A stretch of 64,000 nucleotides of DNA from Bifidobacterium catenulatum subsp. kashiwanohense JCM 15439 = DSM 21854 (GCF_001042615.1 NZ_AP012327.1:868001-932000); one strand, 5' to 3'. Numbered from the stretch's first letter, positions 20,174 to 29,168 are shown. Made by a program: numbers and translations. The notes: a model not told the origin generated them from the letters alone.

Positions 20174-20653
20174 ATGGCCGAAGAAAAAACGCTTCTGCTG
20201 ACGCAGGAAGCTTATGACAAGATGAAGGAAGAGCTCGCTTGGCGCGAAGGCGAGTATCGCGACGAGATCCTTTCCAAGGTTTCCGCGGCACGCGCCGAGG
20301 GTGATTTGAGTGAAAACGGCGGTTATCAGGCCGCTCGTGAGGCTCAGCGAGTAAATCAGGGACGCATCGAGGAACTGACCGTCAAGCTGCGCAACGCGAA
20401 GATTCTGACCGCGCCCAAGGCCGGTGAAGTCGGCGACGGTTCTTTGGTGACGCTGGATGTCAACGGCCGTGAAATGGTCTACGTGCTTGGCACGCGTGAC
20501 CTGTCCATCGCCACGGACTACAGCATCATCAGCCCGGAATCCCCGATCGGCGCAGCCATCAACGGCGCTCACGAGGGAGACACGGTGTCGTACACGGCTC
20601 CGAACGGCCGTGAGATTTCCGTGACCATCAAGGAAGCCAAGCCGCTCGCCTGA
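20174..20653 (+). CDS. greA: Transcription elongation factor GreA
   Basis: Rescues backtracked RNA polymerase by stimulating transcript cleavage. 159 residues: N-terminal coiled coil with the tip acidic pair (SAARAEGDLSENGGYQAAREAQ), then the FKBP-like C-terminal domain ending with ISPESPIGAAINGAHEGDTV. AAGGAGGCAAC precedes the ATG. A strong hairpin follows at 20706. Confidence 0.96.
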   Translation: MAEEKTLLLTQEAYDKMKEELAWREGEYRDEILSKVSAARAEGDLSENGGYQAAREAQRVNQGRIEELTVKLRNAKILTAPKAGEVGDGSLVTLDVNGREMVYVLGTRDLSIATDYSIISPESPIGAAINGAHEGDTVSYTAPNGREISVTIKEAKPLA

Positions 20654-20705
20654 GTGATGTTCGTCATAAGCTGAATCTGATATTCCAACGACATAAAGCG
20701 ATATA

Positions 20706-20746
20706 ACAAGGCTGGTTCATCGAATACAATGATGAACCAGCCTTGT
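20706..20746. terminator. Hairpin between the converging greA and trhA-like genes
   Basis: Perfect 16-bp stem (20706-20721 with 20731-20746) and 9-base loop, with AT-rich flanks on both sides. Probably bidirectional, though the T run is short. Confidence 0.8.
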
Positions 20747-20785
20747 CGTATATTTCGTCAAACTGCAATCAGATGTGATTTGAAC

Positions 20786-21673
20786 TTACGGCCATAGCTG
20801 CACGATCACCATGTAGATCGCTACCATGTGGCATGCGTAACCGGCGACGGTGCCGCAATGAAAAATCTCATGGAAGCCGAACACCTTCGGCCATGGATCA
20901 GGCTTACGTAGCGCGTATACGATGGCTCCGGCGATGTAGCAGGCGCCTCCTGCGGCCAACAGCACCACAACCGCCGGGCCGGCGTATGGCGAAATCCAGA
21001 ACAATCCCATGAATGCCACGCCGGAAACACCGAAAATAATATACACAATCACGTAAAGCCAGCGTGGGGCGCTGATCCAGATGACGTGAATGATGAGCGC
21101 CACGGTAGTGCAAATCCACATGCCCGCGATGATTGAATTGCGCCAGAATGGTTCGAGTGCAAAGGAGACCGGCGTATAAGTTCCTGCGATCAGCAGGAAG
21201 ATATTCATATGGTCGATGCGTCGTAGCGCGTCGGTAACGCGAGGTGACCAATCGCCCAAATGGTAGCAGGCGGAATTGCTGAACAATACCAGCGAACACG
21301 TCATGAATACGGCGCACGCCCACTTCAAACCGGTACCGTGTGCCAGGCAGATCAGCACGATGCCGGCCGCCAACGCCAGAGGAGTGGCTACGGCATGAAT
21401 CCAGCCACGCATCGCCGGTTTGGGACGACCATGCACGTCAAGACGAATCTTGCGTTCGATCTCCGCCGGAGTGATGCCTTCTATTTTCGCGGCACGAGCT
21501 TCGCCCTTGGCGATAGCCATTTTCGCCTTGCCATCGGCCTTCTTGCGGATGTTCTCGGCCTTGCTGCGTGCCTTCACGCGAATTATATCGGCCTTGGCTT
21601 GAAGAGCCTGTTCGTGTGCTTCTGCGATGATCGCGCGTTTTTCCTCGATCTGAGCGTCTGTGGGTTTCGCCAT
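20786..21673 (-). CDS. Hemolysin III / TrhA (PAQR-type) membrane protein with helical N-terminal extension
   Basis: Seven-helix membrane protein of the hemolysin III (TrhA/YqfA) family, 295 residues; in bacteria linked to membrane energetics, not firmly to hemolysis. The last 200 residues carry the family core: CAVFMTCSLVLFSNSACYHL, DHMNIFLLIAGTYTPV, and the terminal EIFHCGTVAGYACHM with conserved His. The first about 85 residues are an Ala/Lys/Arg/Glu-rich helix (KARSKAENIRKKADGKAKMA) that most relatives lack. ATG 21673 has GGAGG at the right spacing on the minus strand. The divergent neighbour is a histidine kinase. Confidence 0.85.
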   Translation of the reverse strand: MAKPTDAQIEEKRAIIAEAHEQALQAKADIIRVKARSKAENIRKKADGKAKMAIAKGEARAAKIEGITPAEIERKIRLDVHGRPKPAMRGWIHAVATPLALAAGIVLICLAHGTGLKWACAVFMTCSLVLFSNSACYHLGDWSPRVTDALRRIDHMNIFLLIAGTYTPVSFALEPFWRNSIIAGMWICTTVALIIHVIWISAPRWLYVIVYIIFGVSGVAFMGLFWISPYAGPAVVVLLAAGGACYIAGAIVYALRKPDPWPKVFGFHEIFHCGTVAGYACHMVAIYMVIVQLWP

Positions 21674-21692
21674 CTGCGTGCCTCCACTGTAA

Positions 21693-21722
21693 GTTACGGA
21701 ACCGTAACCTACGTTACCGTAA
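21693..21722. promoter_or_regulatory. Clustered GTTAC/GTAAC palindromes between trhA-like and kinase genes
   Basis: GTTACGG-AA-CCGTAAC (21693-21708) is followed by GTTACCGTAAC (starting at 21713). The repeats lie 20-50 bases upstream of the minus-strand start, where they would overlap its promoter. This resembles a TetR-type or similar dimer operator; the binding protein is unknown. Confidence 0.5.
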
Positions 21723-21816
21723 CTCATGGATATGTCAATATCCCTTTCCGATAATATGCGTCTAATATGCGTACGTGCCGTACAAAACCTCTGGCGTGAT
21801 GCGTATGATGGAACGC

Positions 21817-23295
21817 ATGGCTGATTTCTCACATATCTTGACGACCCGCCCTGATTTCGACGACGAAGATCGTGAATGGTTGCATCATCTGGTCGCTGAC
21901 TGGCAGGTGATTGCCGACCTGAGTTTTGCCGACCTGCTGCTCATTTTGCAAAATGGCGAGGGCAAGTACATTATCGCCGAGCAGTGTCGTCCATCCACGG
22001 TGATGAGCCTGAGAACCGATGACGTCGTTGGCGATGTTGTTGAGGAGGAGATGAGCGCTGAATTGGATGCCGCGATGGTTTCCGAGTCGGTGTTTCGTTC
22101 CACGGTGCTCCGCACGGTGGGTGGGTCCACGGTATGCAACGTGTATGCGCCGGTGCGCCACAACGGCAAGACGCTGGGACTGGTGGTACGTGAGACGAAC
22201 ATGGCTACCCGAGAGTCGAATGGACGTTACGAATCCGAAAGCATCAGCGCGGGCAAACAGCTGTATGAGATGATTCCGCGCGGCCAGTTCCCGTACCGCA
22301 ATCCGATCATGAACCAGCGTCATAATGCGCGTGTGGCGGACGGTTTCATCGTGCTCACCGTCGACGGCATCGTGCGATACGCTTCGCCAAACGCCATCAG
22401 CTGCTTCCGACGTTTGGGATCGGTCAGCACCATGCAGGGGGAGTACCTGAGCGAAATCGGCACCAAACTGCTGCGCGAGAACGATCCCGTGCTGGAAACC
22501 CTGCCTCTGGTACTCAGTGGCAAGGCTGCCGTCGATTCTGAACTTGACGCCAACAAGTCCGCAGTGTCCATGCGTTCGCTGCCATTGGTGGATGCCAATG
22601 GCCGTGTCGGAGCTGTCGTGCTATGCCGAGATGTGACCGAGCTTCGTCGTCGTGAAAAGGAACTGCAGACCAAGGATGCGACGATTTCCGAAATCCACCA
22701 TCGCGTCAAGAACAATCTGCAGGCGGTTTCTGCATTGCTACGGCTGCAGGCACGTAAAACCAAGTCCGAAGAAGTCAAGAAAGAGCTGAAAGAGGCACAG
22801 CGCCGTGTGCAGACCATCGCCATGGTTCATGAAGGCTTGAGTCAGACCGCCGATGAGATCGTGGACTACGACAAAGTCATTTCCAGTCTGTTGAAGATGG
22901 CTGTGGACCTGGCCACCATGCGCGACCAGCACATCGACATCGATTTCATCGGCCGATTCGGTATGATGCCGGCGCAGGATGCCACGCCGCTGTCTCTGGT
23001 GCTGACCGAGCTGATCACCAATTCCGTGGAACATGGTTTTGAAGGCCGGAAAGACGGGCACATCACGATTTCCGTGGGCCGTGGTGGTAACAACCTCAAT
23101 GTCGTAGTCGAAGACGATGGCACCGGCTTGGCCAATGAGGAGCATGACGGCATGGCGCGTTCCTCCGGGTCAGGCCTGGGCACGCAGATCATCAGCACGT
23201 TCGTCAACAACGATTTCGGAGGTACGGTCCGTTGGGAACCTCGCCGCGGCGGCGGCACCCGAGTGGTACTTGACATGAAGCTGCGTGCGGCGTAA
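21817..23295 (+). CDS. PdtaS-like sensor histidine kinase (HisKA_2 type)
   Basis: Cytosolic two-component kinase resembling mycobacterial PdtaS, which signals to an ANTAR antiterminator; no such partner is in the window. About 492 residues: N-terminal GAF-like sensor (HHLVADWQVIADLSFADLLL), PAS domain near residues 180-280, HisKA_2 box EIHHRVKNNLQAVSALLRLQ with the likely phospho-His at 295, and an ATPase domain (LTELITNSVEHG, VVEDDGTGL, GSGLGTQII). ATG 21817 aligns with the family start. A GTG at 21775 lies 6 bases after TAATAT (21763-21768) and could be a leaderless start adding 14 residues. Confidence 0.9.
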   Translation: MADFSHILTTRPDFDDEDREWLHHLVADWQVIADLSFADLLLILQNGEGKYIIAEQCRPSTVMSLRTDDVVGDVVEEEMSAELDAAMVSESVFRSTVLRTVGGSTVCNVYAPVRHNGKTLGLVVRETNMATRESNGRYESESISAGKQLYEMIPRGQFPYRNPIMNQRHNARVADGFIVLTVDGIVRYASPNAISCFRRLGSVSTMQGEYLSEIGTKLLRENDPVLETLPLVLSGKAAVDSELDANKSAVSMRSLPLVDANGRVGAVVLCRDVTELRRREKELQTKDATISEIHHRVKNNLQAVSALLRLQARKTKSEEVKKELKEAQRRVQTIAMVHEGLSQTADEIVDYDKVISSLLKMAVDLATMRDQHIDIDFIGRFGMMPAQDATPLSLVLTELITNSVEHGFEGRKDGHITISVGRGGNNLNVVVEDDGTGLANEEHDGMARSSGSGLGTQIISTFVNNDFGGTVRWEPRRGGGTRVVLDMKLRAA

Positions 23296-23331
23296 GGCTG
23301 ATGAACGCGAAAGCGATTCGGAAGGCATAAG

Positions 23332-23370
23332 AAAGTCCGGGAGACTGTTAGCAGTCAACCGGACTTTTTT
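23332..23370. terminator. Intrinsic terminator after the PdtaS-like gene
   Basis: 9-bp stem AAAGTCCGG (23332-23340) with CCGGACTTT (23359-23367), an inner ACTG/CAGT, and T run to 23370. It sits between converging genes. Confidence 0.9.
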
Positions 23371-23421
23371 GTAAGCTGCTATTCGCAGAGCGTATGCGAA
23401 TGACGGATCTTCGAAAAACCT

Positions 23422-23700
23422 TTAGATCTGCATCTGCATGGCCTGGGAACGACGGGCGCGCATGGCACGACGCTTAAGCGCGCGGCGCTCGTCCTCGCTC
23501 AGACCGCCCCAAACACCGTAATCCTGATTGGTGTCGAGAGCGCATTTCAGACACGCATCGATCACCTTGCAGGTGCGGCAGACGGCCTTGGCCTCTTCGA
23601 TCTGCTGGTAGGCGGCACCTGTGTTGCCGACTGGGAAAAACAGCTCCGGATCCTTGTCGCGGCATGCGGCCTTGGCGCGCCAGTCAAAAGCACTGCTCAT
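23422..23700 (-). CDS. WhiB-family iron-sulfur transcription regulator
   Basis: Small actinobacterial regulator of 92 residues binding a 4Fe-4S cluster and the sigma factor of RNA polymerase. Cluster cysteines are C13, C41, C44 and C50 (C-x27-C-x2-C-x5-C). The GVWGGLSEDER turn and a basic C-terminal tail (RRALKRRAMRARR) for DNA binding follow. ATG 23700 has AGGAAGG upstream on the minus strand. It is the last gene of the LCP/FtsK-like cluster, 71 bases after the ATPase gene. Length and motif order resemble WhiB1/WhiB2 types; paralogue assignment is uncertain. Confidence 0.95.
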   Translation of the reverse strand: MSSAFDWRAKAACRDKDPELFFPVGNTGAAYQQIEEAKAVCRTCKVIDACLKCALDTNQDYGVWGGLSEDERRALKRRAMRARRSQAMQMQI

Positions 23701-23771
23701 ATAATCGCCTTCCTCTTGCCATGTACGGCATGTAAGTCCGTTACTCAGATAACCACGAATCGTGCGACTTT

Positions 23772-25583
23772 TCAAGAGTCTTCACGAAAAGAATCCCACG
23801 AATCGTCAAAACCTTGAAATTCCACACATTGAATAGGGCAGGCTTTGGCTTGCTGAATGAGCACGCCACGACCGTGAAGGGTATAGTCGTCCGCTGAGAA
23901 TCCGTCCAGAATTGCGCCGGGAATGCCTAACATCAGATCATTGGAACGTTCTCCGCAGGGAAATGCCACACGGGTGGGGCATCGGTCCAACAGTGCGGAA
24001 GTGGGTTTTTCCGTAGCTGCAATCACGGTGATATTGGGATTTGCCAATGCCTCCCGCAGCTCGTTCGCTTCAGGCGAAGTGGAAAAAGGATTGAGCGGTT
24101 CGTCCGCATCATCCACAATCCAAATGGTGCGTTCATGCAAAGGTGATGGCCTTCCGTCATCCGTCACCATGCCATGCTCGCTTTTGCGTGTGAAACGAAT
24201 ATTGGCACGACCTGTGTCGTACAGCCAACGTGCGCAATGCAGCAGCAAATTGGTTTTACCGCTGCCATAAGCGCCGATAATGGCGATGTTCTGTTGGCTC
24301 ACGTTAAGAACGGCGGTATGTACAAGCACGCCATCGTCGGCAAGAGCGAAAGGAATTTCGTTCCATGGCCGGTTCGTTGTGGTCGACAGATCGGATTGCG
24401 TCGCATGCCGGGCGAGAGGATCGGAAAACAAGAGATCGGGGCGTTTGCAAGCATGGAATCTTGCGGCTGTGTTGATGTTGCGGATAAGCCGGTCGACATC
24501 ACGAACCGCGCTGCACAGGAAAGGCGTGGTGCGCTGTCCGTCATTGCAATAGGCGGCGCCAGGCATATTGGGAGGAATCAACGCCGCGTCACGTATGCCG
24601 ATCAATTCGTTCGACTGCATCTGGTCCGTAACCCTTAAACATATGCTTAGCGACATGTTGGCCTTCATATCGGCATGGACTTGGCCCATGGGATTTTGCG
24701 TACAGACAATCAAATGCATGCCGAGGGAACGGCCGAGCGATGCGAGACGGTTCAACCGTTGCATATAGTCGGGCAGACGGTCGCGAAGCGCGTGGAACTC
24801 GTCGATGACCACGACCAGTCTTGCCGGAGAATTGGCCAGCTGATCGAAACGGGAGACACGTTCGGAGCTTACCAAAGCCTCACGCCGAATCAGCTCCTGT
24901 TCGATGGCGTTCAGTGCACGGACCGCATGGGACAGGTCAAGATCGCAAACGTTGCCGACCGTGTGTGGAAGCTGTTCCAAGGCGTTGAATGTCGATCCGC
25001 CCTTGAAATCCAGAAACACGAAATGCAGATCGTCCGGGCTATACTGCATGGCGAGCGATAGACACCAGCTGATGAGCAGTTCCGATTTTCCCGATCCCGT
25101 GGTGCCTGCAACCATCGCGTGCGGGCCTGATCGTTGCAAATCCGTACGGAACAAGCCATGTTGCGTGATTCCTAAGAGGCAGGAGGATGTGGGGGAGAGC
25201 CACGTTCGTGCGATGGTACGCCACGGCAGCATGTCGTCGTTCAAACCGTAGAGGTGTTCGAAACATACACGGGGCATCGCGGCGAATGATGGTCGGTCAA
25301 TGGTCCGCTCTAGCGTTTCCGCAACCTTCGCCGGTGTGGCGTCCGCAGGTTCGTCATACTGCTGTTTCTGACGGGACCGCAATGTCATGGATACCAACGA
25401 CATCGCGCTGCCGATAAGCCCCGGGGCGAGCATAGCCACGTACAGCCATTGTCGTTGCGCGATCATCACGACAAGCATGACGAGCTGCGCCAGCACGGGT
25501 GCGGCCCAGCTGATGAGCATCAGCCGGTCTTCATTGAACCCATTGGTATGCTTGCGTTTGTTCTTGCCCTTCATACACGCCAT
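23772..25583 (-). CDS. FtsK/SpoIIIE-type tandem ATPase, EccC/EssC-like, membrane-anchored
   Basis: About 603 residues. Two membrane helices at roughly 22-64 are followed by an FtsK/SpoIIIE ATPase domain with Walker A GTTGSGKSELL (about 160-170) and HFVFLDFKGGSTF and VVVIDEF as Walker B region. A second, shorter P-loop domain carries IAIIGAYGSGKTNLLL and IWIVDDADEPL. Paired ATPase domains and LDFKGGSTF are typical of type VII secretion motors (EccC/EssC), not of the chromosome translocase FtsK, which has a gamma DNA-reading domain absent here. No WXG100 substrate or other secretion gene is nearby. The start is uncertain: no good ribosome-binding site, and in-frame ATGs exist from 25652 to 25574. 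Confidence 0.8.
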   Translation of the reverse strand: MACMKGKNKRKHTNGFNEDRLMLISWAAPVLAQLVMLVVMIAQRQWLYVAMLAPGLIGSAMSLVSMTLRSRQKQQYDEPADATPAKVAETLERTIDRPSFAAMPRVCFEHLYGLNDDMLPWRTIARTWLSPTSSCLLGITQHGLFRTDLQRSGPHAMVAGTTGSGKSELLISWCLSLAMQYSPDDLHFVFLDFKGGSTFNALEQLPHTVGNVCDLDLSHAVRALNAIEQELIRREALVSSERVSRFDQLANSPARLVVVIDEFHALRDRLPDYMQRLNRLASLGRSLGMHLIVCTQNPMGQVHADMKANMSLSICLRVTDQMQSNELIGIRDAALIPPNMPGAAYCNDGQRTTPFLCSAVRDVDRLIRNINTAARFHACKRPDLLFSDPLARHATQSDLSTTTNRPWNEIPFALADDGVLVHTAVLNVSQQNIAIIGAYGSGKTNLLLHCARWLYDTGRANIRFTRKSEHGMVTDDGRPSPLHERTIWIVDDADEPLNPFSTSPEANELREALANPNITVIAATEKPTSALLDRCPTRVAFPCGERSNDLMLGIPGAILDGFSADDYTLHGRGVLIQQAKACPIQCVEFQGFDDSWDSFREDS

Positions 25584-25667
25584 AGTGGGCAATGCGGATG
25601 AGCGGGTGCAAGCTGAAACCATGGTTGTGGTCGGAGGATGAGTTATCCACATCTCCCGACCGGAATG

Positions 25668-27095
25668 TCAGCCTTGCTGTTCGGCAAGCGTGCCTACAGT
25701 GCCTGCCTTGTGGGTGCCTTTGGCCAGCTCGGAGAACAATTCGAGATTCTTCTCCTCATCCAACAGCACGCTGGAGCCAACGCCATCAACGTAATAGCCG
25801 GGGTCGGTCCAGTAGACGCTTCCCGAAATGCCTTGGTCTCCAGAAGCGCTTTTGAAGGCCAAGGCCATGCGCATCAGCGATGAGGTCGAAGCCTTCTCAT
25901 CCACGGTCACGGAGCTTAACGCCGCTTCCGCGACTTTCTTGATCTTGCCGAAGTTCAGAAGCGTATTCTTGGATGCGCCTTTTTTCACTATGGCATTGAT
26001 GACTTGGCGCTGACGGGCCGCACGCCCGAAATCACCTTGCGCGTCGGCATAACGCATACGAGAGAACGCAAGCGCGGTGGTGCCGTCGGCAGTATGACAA
26101 CCGGCAGTCCAGTTCAGTTGGGAGTACGGGTCATTCACGTCTTGGTCGTAGCACAATTCGACGCCGCCAAGGGCGTCGACCACTTTGACAAGGCCGCCGA
26201 ACTGCACCATGGTAACATGGTTGATTTTCTGCCCTGTGATGTCTTCAACCTCGTTGACTAGCTGTTTCCCGCTATATAGTTGCGCGACTGCATTGATTTT
26301 CATATAGCTTTGGTTGATTTCCACCAAGGAATCACGCGGAATGGAAATCAGTGAGGACGGGCCGGATTTCGGCTTGGTGAGCACGAGAATAGTGTCCGTT
26401 CTGAAACCGGTCACGTCTCCCGCATCGCCAATGGTGCCTTCGCGCTCGTCGGAACCGAGAATCAGCCAGCTTTCGCCGGCAGTATCGGCTTTGTCGGTCA
26501 GCCAGGACTGTTTGTTGAGCTGCCCGTCCACCCAATTCCATGAGGAGAATATCGACAATCCCAAAGCGAGGATTATGACAAGGAAGATGATCAGAATGGT
26601 TCTTCCCATATGTCGCTTTCCATGCGGTCGAGCGGCTTTTGCGACGGATCGCAATGCCGATGTGCCGGAGCTGGCCATGTTTTGGTTTGGGGTGCCTTGG
26701 TTAGTCATTCGTGGCGTGCTTGCTGGTATGGAGGAGGAGCCTCGTACCTGTTGTGCCGCACGTTTCGGATTATGCGATGCTGAAGCAGGTGCGAATGATG
26801 CGGGAGAGGACGTGGCCGGTTTGCGTGTTCCGCTGGCGGAACGTGCGACAGGACGGAAGCTTTGCGGTGTGCCCGACGAAGCTGTGGAAGACGATTGCGT
26901 AGATCGTCTGGCTGAATGCGAAACGCTAGAACGGGCCGGTTGCGAGGCAGGAGAAAAACTCGGAATCGATGGGGAGCCGGATTTCGGAGGAACCGGGGAT
27001 TTATGAGGTTGTGGTTCCGTCTTCTTCCGTCCTGCGGACGGGATGAAGCTCGGCGGTACGGACATGGGATCCTTGCCGCCGTTCTCTTCACTCAT
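25668..27095 (-). CDS. LytR-CpsA-Psr (LCP) family protein 1
   Basis: LCP enzymes ligate anionic glycopolymers from lipid carriers to peptidoglycan on the outer face of the membrane. 475 residues: a Ser/Pro/Arg-rich cytoplasmic tail (about 1-160), one membrane helix (164-185), and the LCP domain with ILGSDEREG, FRTDTILVLT, ISIPRDSLVEI, and ALAFSRMRYAD...GDFGRAARQRQVI; the Asp and Arg residues bind the pyrophosphate lipid. GGAGGA on the minus strand supports ATG 27095. It is immediately downstream of a second LCP gene and upstream of the EccC-like ATPase gene. Confidence 0.9.
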   Translation of the reverse strand: MSEENGGKDPMSVPPSFIPSAGRKKTEPQPHKSPVPPKSGSPSIPSFSPASQPARSSVSHSARRSTQSSSTASSGTPQSFRPVARSASGTRKPATSSPASFAPASASHNPKRAAQQVRGSSSIPASTPRMTNQGTPNQNMASSGTSALRSVAKAARPHGKRHMGRTILIIFLVIILALGLSIFSSWNWVDGQLNKQSWLTDKADTAGESWLILGSDEREGTIGDAGDVTGFRTDTILVLTKPKSGPSSLISIPRDSLVEINQSYMKINAVAQLYSGKQLVNEVEDITGQKINHVTMVQFGGLVKVVDALGGVELCYDQDVNDPYSQLNWTAGCHTADGTTALAFSRMRYADAQGDFGRAARQRQVINAIVKKGASKNTLLNFGKIKKVAEAALSSVTVDEKASTSSLMRMALAFKSASGDQGISGSVYWTDPGYYVDGVGSSVLLDEEKNLELFSELAKGTHKAGTVGTLAEQQG

Positions 27096-27108
27096 ACAAA
27101 TATCCTCC

Positions 27109-27155
27109 AAAAAGAAATCCGTTCCTACACCATTTACACCGTGTAGGAACGGATT
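27109..27155 (-). terminator. Intrinsic terminator between the two LCP genes
   Basis: Perfect 15-bp stem (27116-27130 with 27141-27155), 10-base loop, then TTTCTTTTT on the minus strand. It directly abuts the ribosome-binding site of the downstream LCP gene, so it may act as an attenuator for LCP 1, the ATPase gene and whiB. Confidence 0.85.
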
Positions 27156-27168
27156 CGGTGAAAGCGGT

Positions 27169-28575
27169 CTAGTTCTTTGCGGGAACGGCACAAACCGTTG
27201 CGTTGAGGTAACGGTCGGCAAGTCCGATGTACTGCCCGGTAAGAGCGTCATGGATGGAACCATCTTCAGGGTCGACCGTGCCGCCGGTGTTCGGATCGAT
27301 CAGCGTGCCATCGGCCTGCGTGATCAGACCAGTGACCGGATCGGGTGTTGGTGCGGCTTCCTGGGAACCCGTGTTGCCGGTGCCTTCAGTCGAATTATCG
27401 GTGGAATCGCCGGGATTGCCCGCGCTGTCGGCATCAGCGTTCGTATCGGACTCATCAGAACCATAAATCGGCTTGCCCATGCGCATCTTCTCCCAAAGCG
27501 TCTCCGCCTCATCGGCCCAGACTGAACGGTTCGGATCCGACGGCGCGGACACCACTGGAACGGTCTGCGAATACAGGTTGGACAGATTGAAATCCTTAAG
27601 GCTCATGGCGAGACCTGCAAGTGCGGCGGTGTCGGCCATGCCTTGCGAAATGTACAGTGATTGCAACGCCGCTTTCGCCAGCTGATATAGCTGTGCGGTA
27701 TCGGTGAAAAGATTCTTGCTGAGCGCCTCGTTCATCAACTGTTTGATGAGGTACTGCTGCCTGGTCGTGCGCGACGTGTCGGAACCATCTCCCAAACCAT
27801 GGCGGGTTCGCGCGTACTGCGTCGCCTGATATCCGTCCAGATGGTGCAGTCCCTTGGTGAGCTGCAGGCTGGTGTAAGGATCGTCAACATCCTGCGGGAT
27901 GCACAGATCGACGCCTCCCACGGCGTTGATCATCTTGACCAAACCTGCGAAATCCACGACGATGAAGTTCTGAATGTTCAATCCGGTGAGGCTGTTCACT
28001 GCATTCAACGTGCAGCTTGCGGCTGAAGCGAGATCACCGCCGGTCTGATATGCGTTCGCGAAAATCGAATTGAACATCACGTTGTATTGCGCGGGAATCG
28101 TACCATTGGTTGTCTCGCACTGAGGCACATCCACCAAGGAATCGCGTGGAATGGAAACCAGGTTGATTTTGGTGCGGTCCGCGGAAATCTGCGCCACCAT
28201 CGTGGTGTCAGCTTGATGGTTGCCCACCACATCGTCGAAATTGCCTCCGACTGACTGGTTTTCCTCGCCGTCGCGGGAATCCTGCCCGATGAGTACGAAT
28301 TCGATGGGCTTGCCGGAATTCGGGTCAATGATCGACGTGTTGGCGTCAAGTGAACCTTGGCCGATAATCTCTACTGAATGGTTTTTGATGATGCCATTCA
28401 CATCCAGCCATGTCGCGGCTGCCGCGGTTCCCGAGAACACCAGCATCGCCGCGATGACCGAAGCGACTATCGTTCTCGCGCGATGTTGCACTCGATAGCC
28501 AAGGCTGTGACGCGGCTGTGCGTCTCGCAGTCCATTGACGTTAGGAAGCTTATCGCCGGCTGGTGATGTGGTCAC
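27169..28575 (-). CDS. LytR-CpsA-Psr (LCP) family protein 2
   Basis: Second cell-wall glycopolymer ligase candidate, 468 residues. Short basic N-terminus, membrane helix at about 35-54 (VASVIAAMLVFSGTAAAATW), then an LCP domain with VLIGQDSRDGEEN, QADTTMVAQI, SIPRDSLVDVPQC and TQYARTRHGLGDGSDTSRTTRQQ. A Gly/Thr/Asp-rich C-terminal region follows. GTG 28575 is preferred because AGGAAGG lies 7 bases upstream; the ATG at 28599 has no such site. The N-terminal tail differs strongly from LCP 1, so the two are unlikely to be recent duplicates. Confidence 0.9.
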   Translation of the reverse strand: MTTSPAGDKLPNVNGLRDAQPRHSLGYRVQHRARTIVASVIAAMLVFSGTAAAATWLDVNGIIKNHSVEIIGQGSLDANTSIIDPNSGKPIEFVLIGQDSRDGEENQSVGGNFDDVVGNHQADTTMVAQISADRTKINLVSIPRDSLVDVPQCETTNGTIPAQYNVMFNSIFANAYQTGGDLASAASCTLNAVNSLTGLNIQNFIVVDFAGLVKMINAVGGVDLCIPQDVDDPYTSLQLTKGLHHLDGYQATQYARTRHGLGDGSDTSRTTRQQYLIKQLMNEALSKNLFTDTAQLYQLAKAALQSLYISQGMADTAALAGLAMSLKDFNLSNLYSQTVPVVSAPSDPNRSVWADEAETLWEKMRMGKPIYGSDESDTNADADSAGNPGDSTDNSTEGTGNTGSQEAAPTPDPVTGLITQADGTLIDPNTGGTVDPEDGSIHDALTGQYIGLADRYLNATVCAVPAKN

Positions 28576-28835
28576 GGTATCGCCTTCCTGTTTATACAAA
28601 AGATCACGCCATATCTCAACGCGTTCTAGAACATACCACTACGCTGTTATGGGATTATAGAGATGTTCCCCGATTTTCGCTGATTTTGCTTCAGACCCCG
28701 TCATCTTGGTCGTTCCTCGTACCACATTTTTCTTGAATCAAGGTTATTGACACGGCGGAAAACTTGACAAAAAGAAATTGCATGTGTGTAATTCAACATG
28801 ACTAAGTGCGCATACGTATGGATAGGGGAGGACGC

Positions 28836-29135
28836 ATGTGGGGTGTGATCGATGAGTCCTCCGACAATCCGCTTGCGGAGTTGTGGGGTCTGTTCAAGCG
28901 TGATGACGATGTTTCCTGGCAACATAGGGCCTTATGCTCCCAAACCGACCCGGAGGCGTTCTTCCCCGAAAAGGGCGGTTCCACTAGGGACGCCAAACGC
29001 GTGTGCGCCCAATGCGAGGTTCGCGAACAGTGCTTGAAATGGGCCATTGAACACGATGAGCGATTCGGTATTTGGGGTGGTTTGAGCGAACGCGAGCGTC
29101 GTCGTTACAAGAAGGAACACAAGGAACGGGCATGA
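28836..29135 (+). CDS. WhiB-family transcription regulator (WhiB2-like)
   Basis: 99-residue 4Fe-4S regulator with cluster cysteines C34, C57, C60 and C66, FGIWGGLSERER, and a basic tail RRRYKKEHKERA. The acidic/aromatic N-terminal stretch before C34 resembles WhiB2/WhmD, the septation regulator. GGGGAGGA at 28825-28832 lies just before ATG 28836; ATGs at 28818 and 28806 are in frame. It is divergent from LCP 2 and followed 33 bases later by the glycosyltransferase gene, suggesting a regulator/envelope operon. Confidence 0.93.
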   Translation: MWGVIDESSDNPLAELWGLFKRDDDVSWQHRALCSQTDPEAFFPEKGGSTRDAKRVCAQCEVREQCLKWAIEHDERFGIWGGLSERERRRYKKEHKERA

Positions 29136-29168
29136 CGTACGGCGTGCCCCGTGCGTACACTGGAAATT

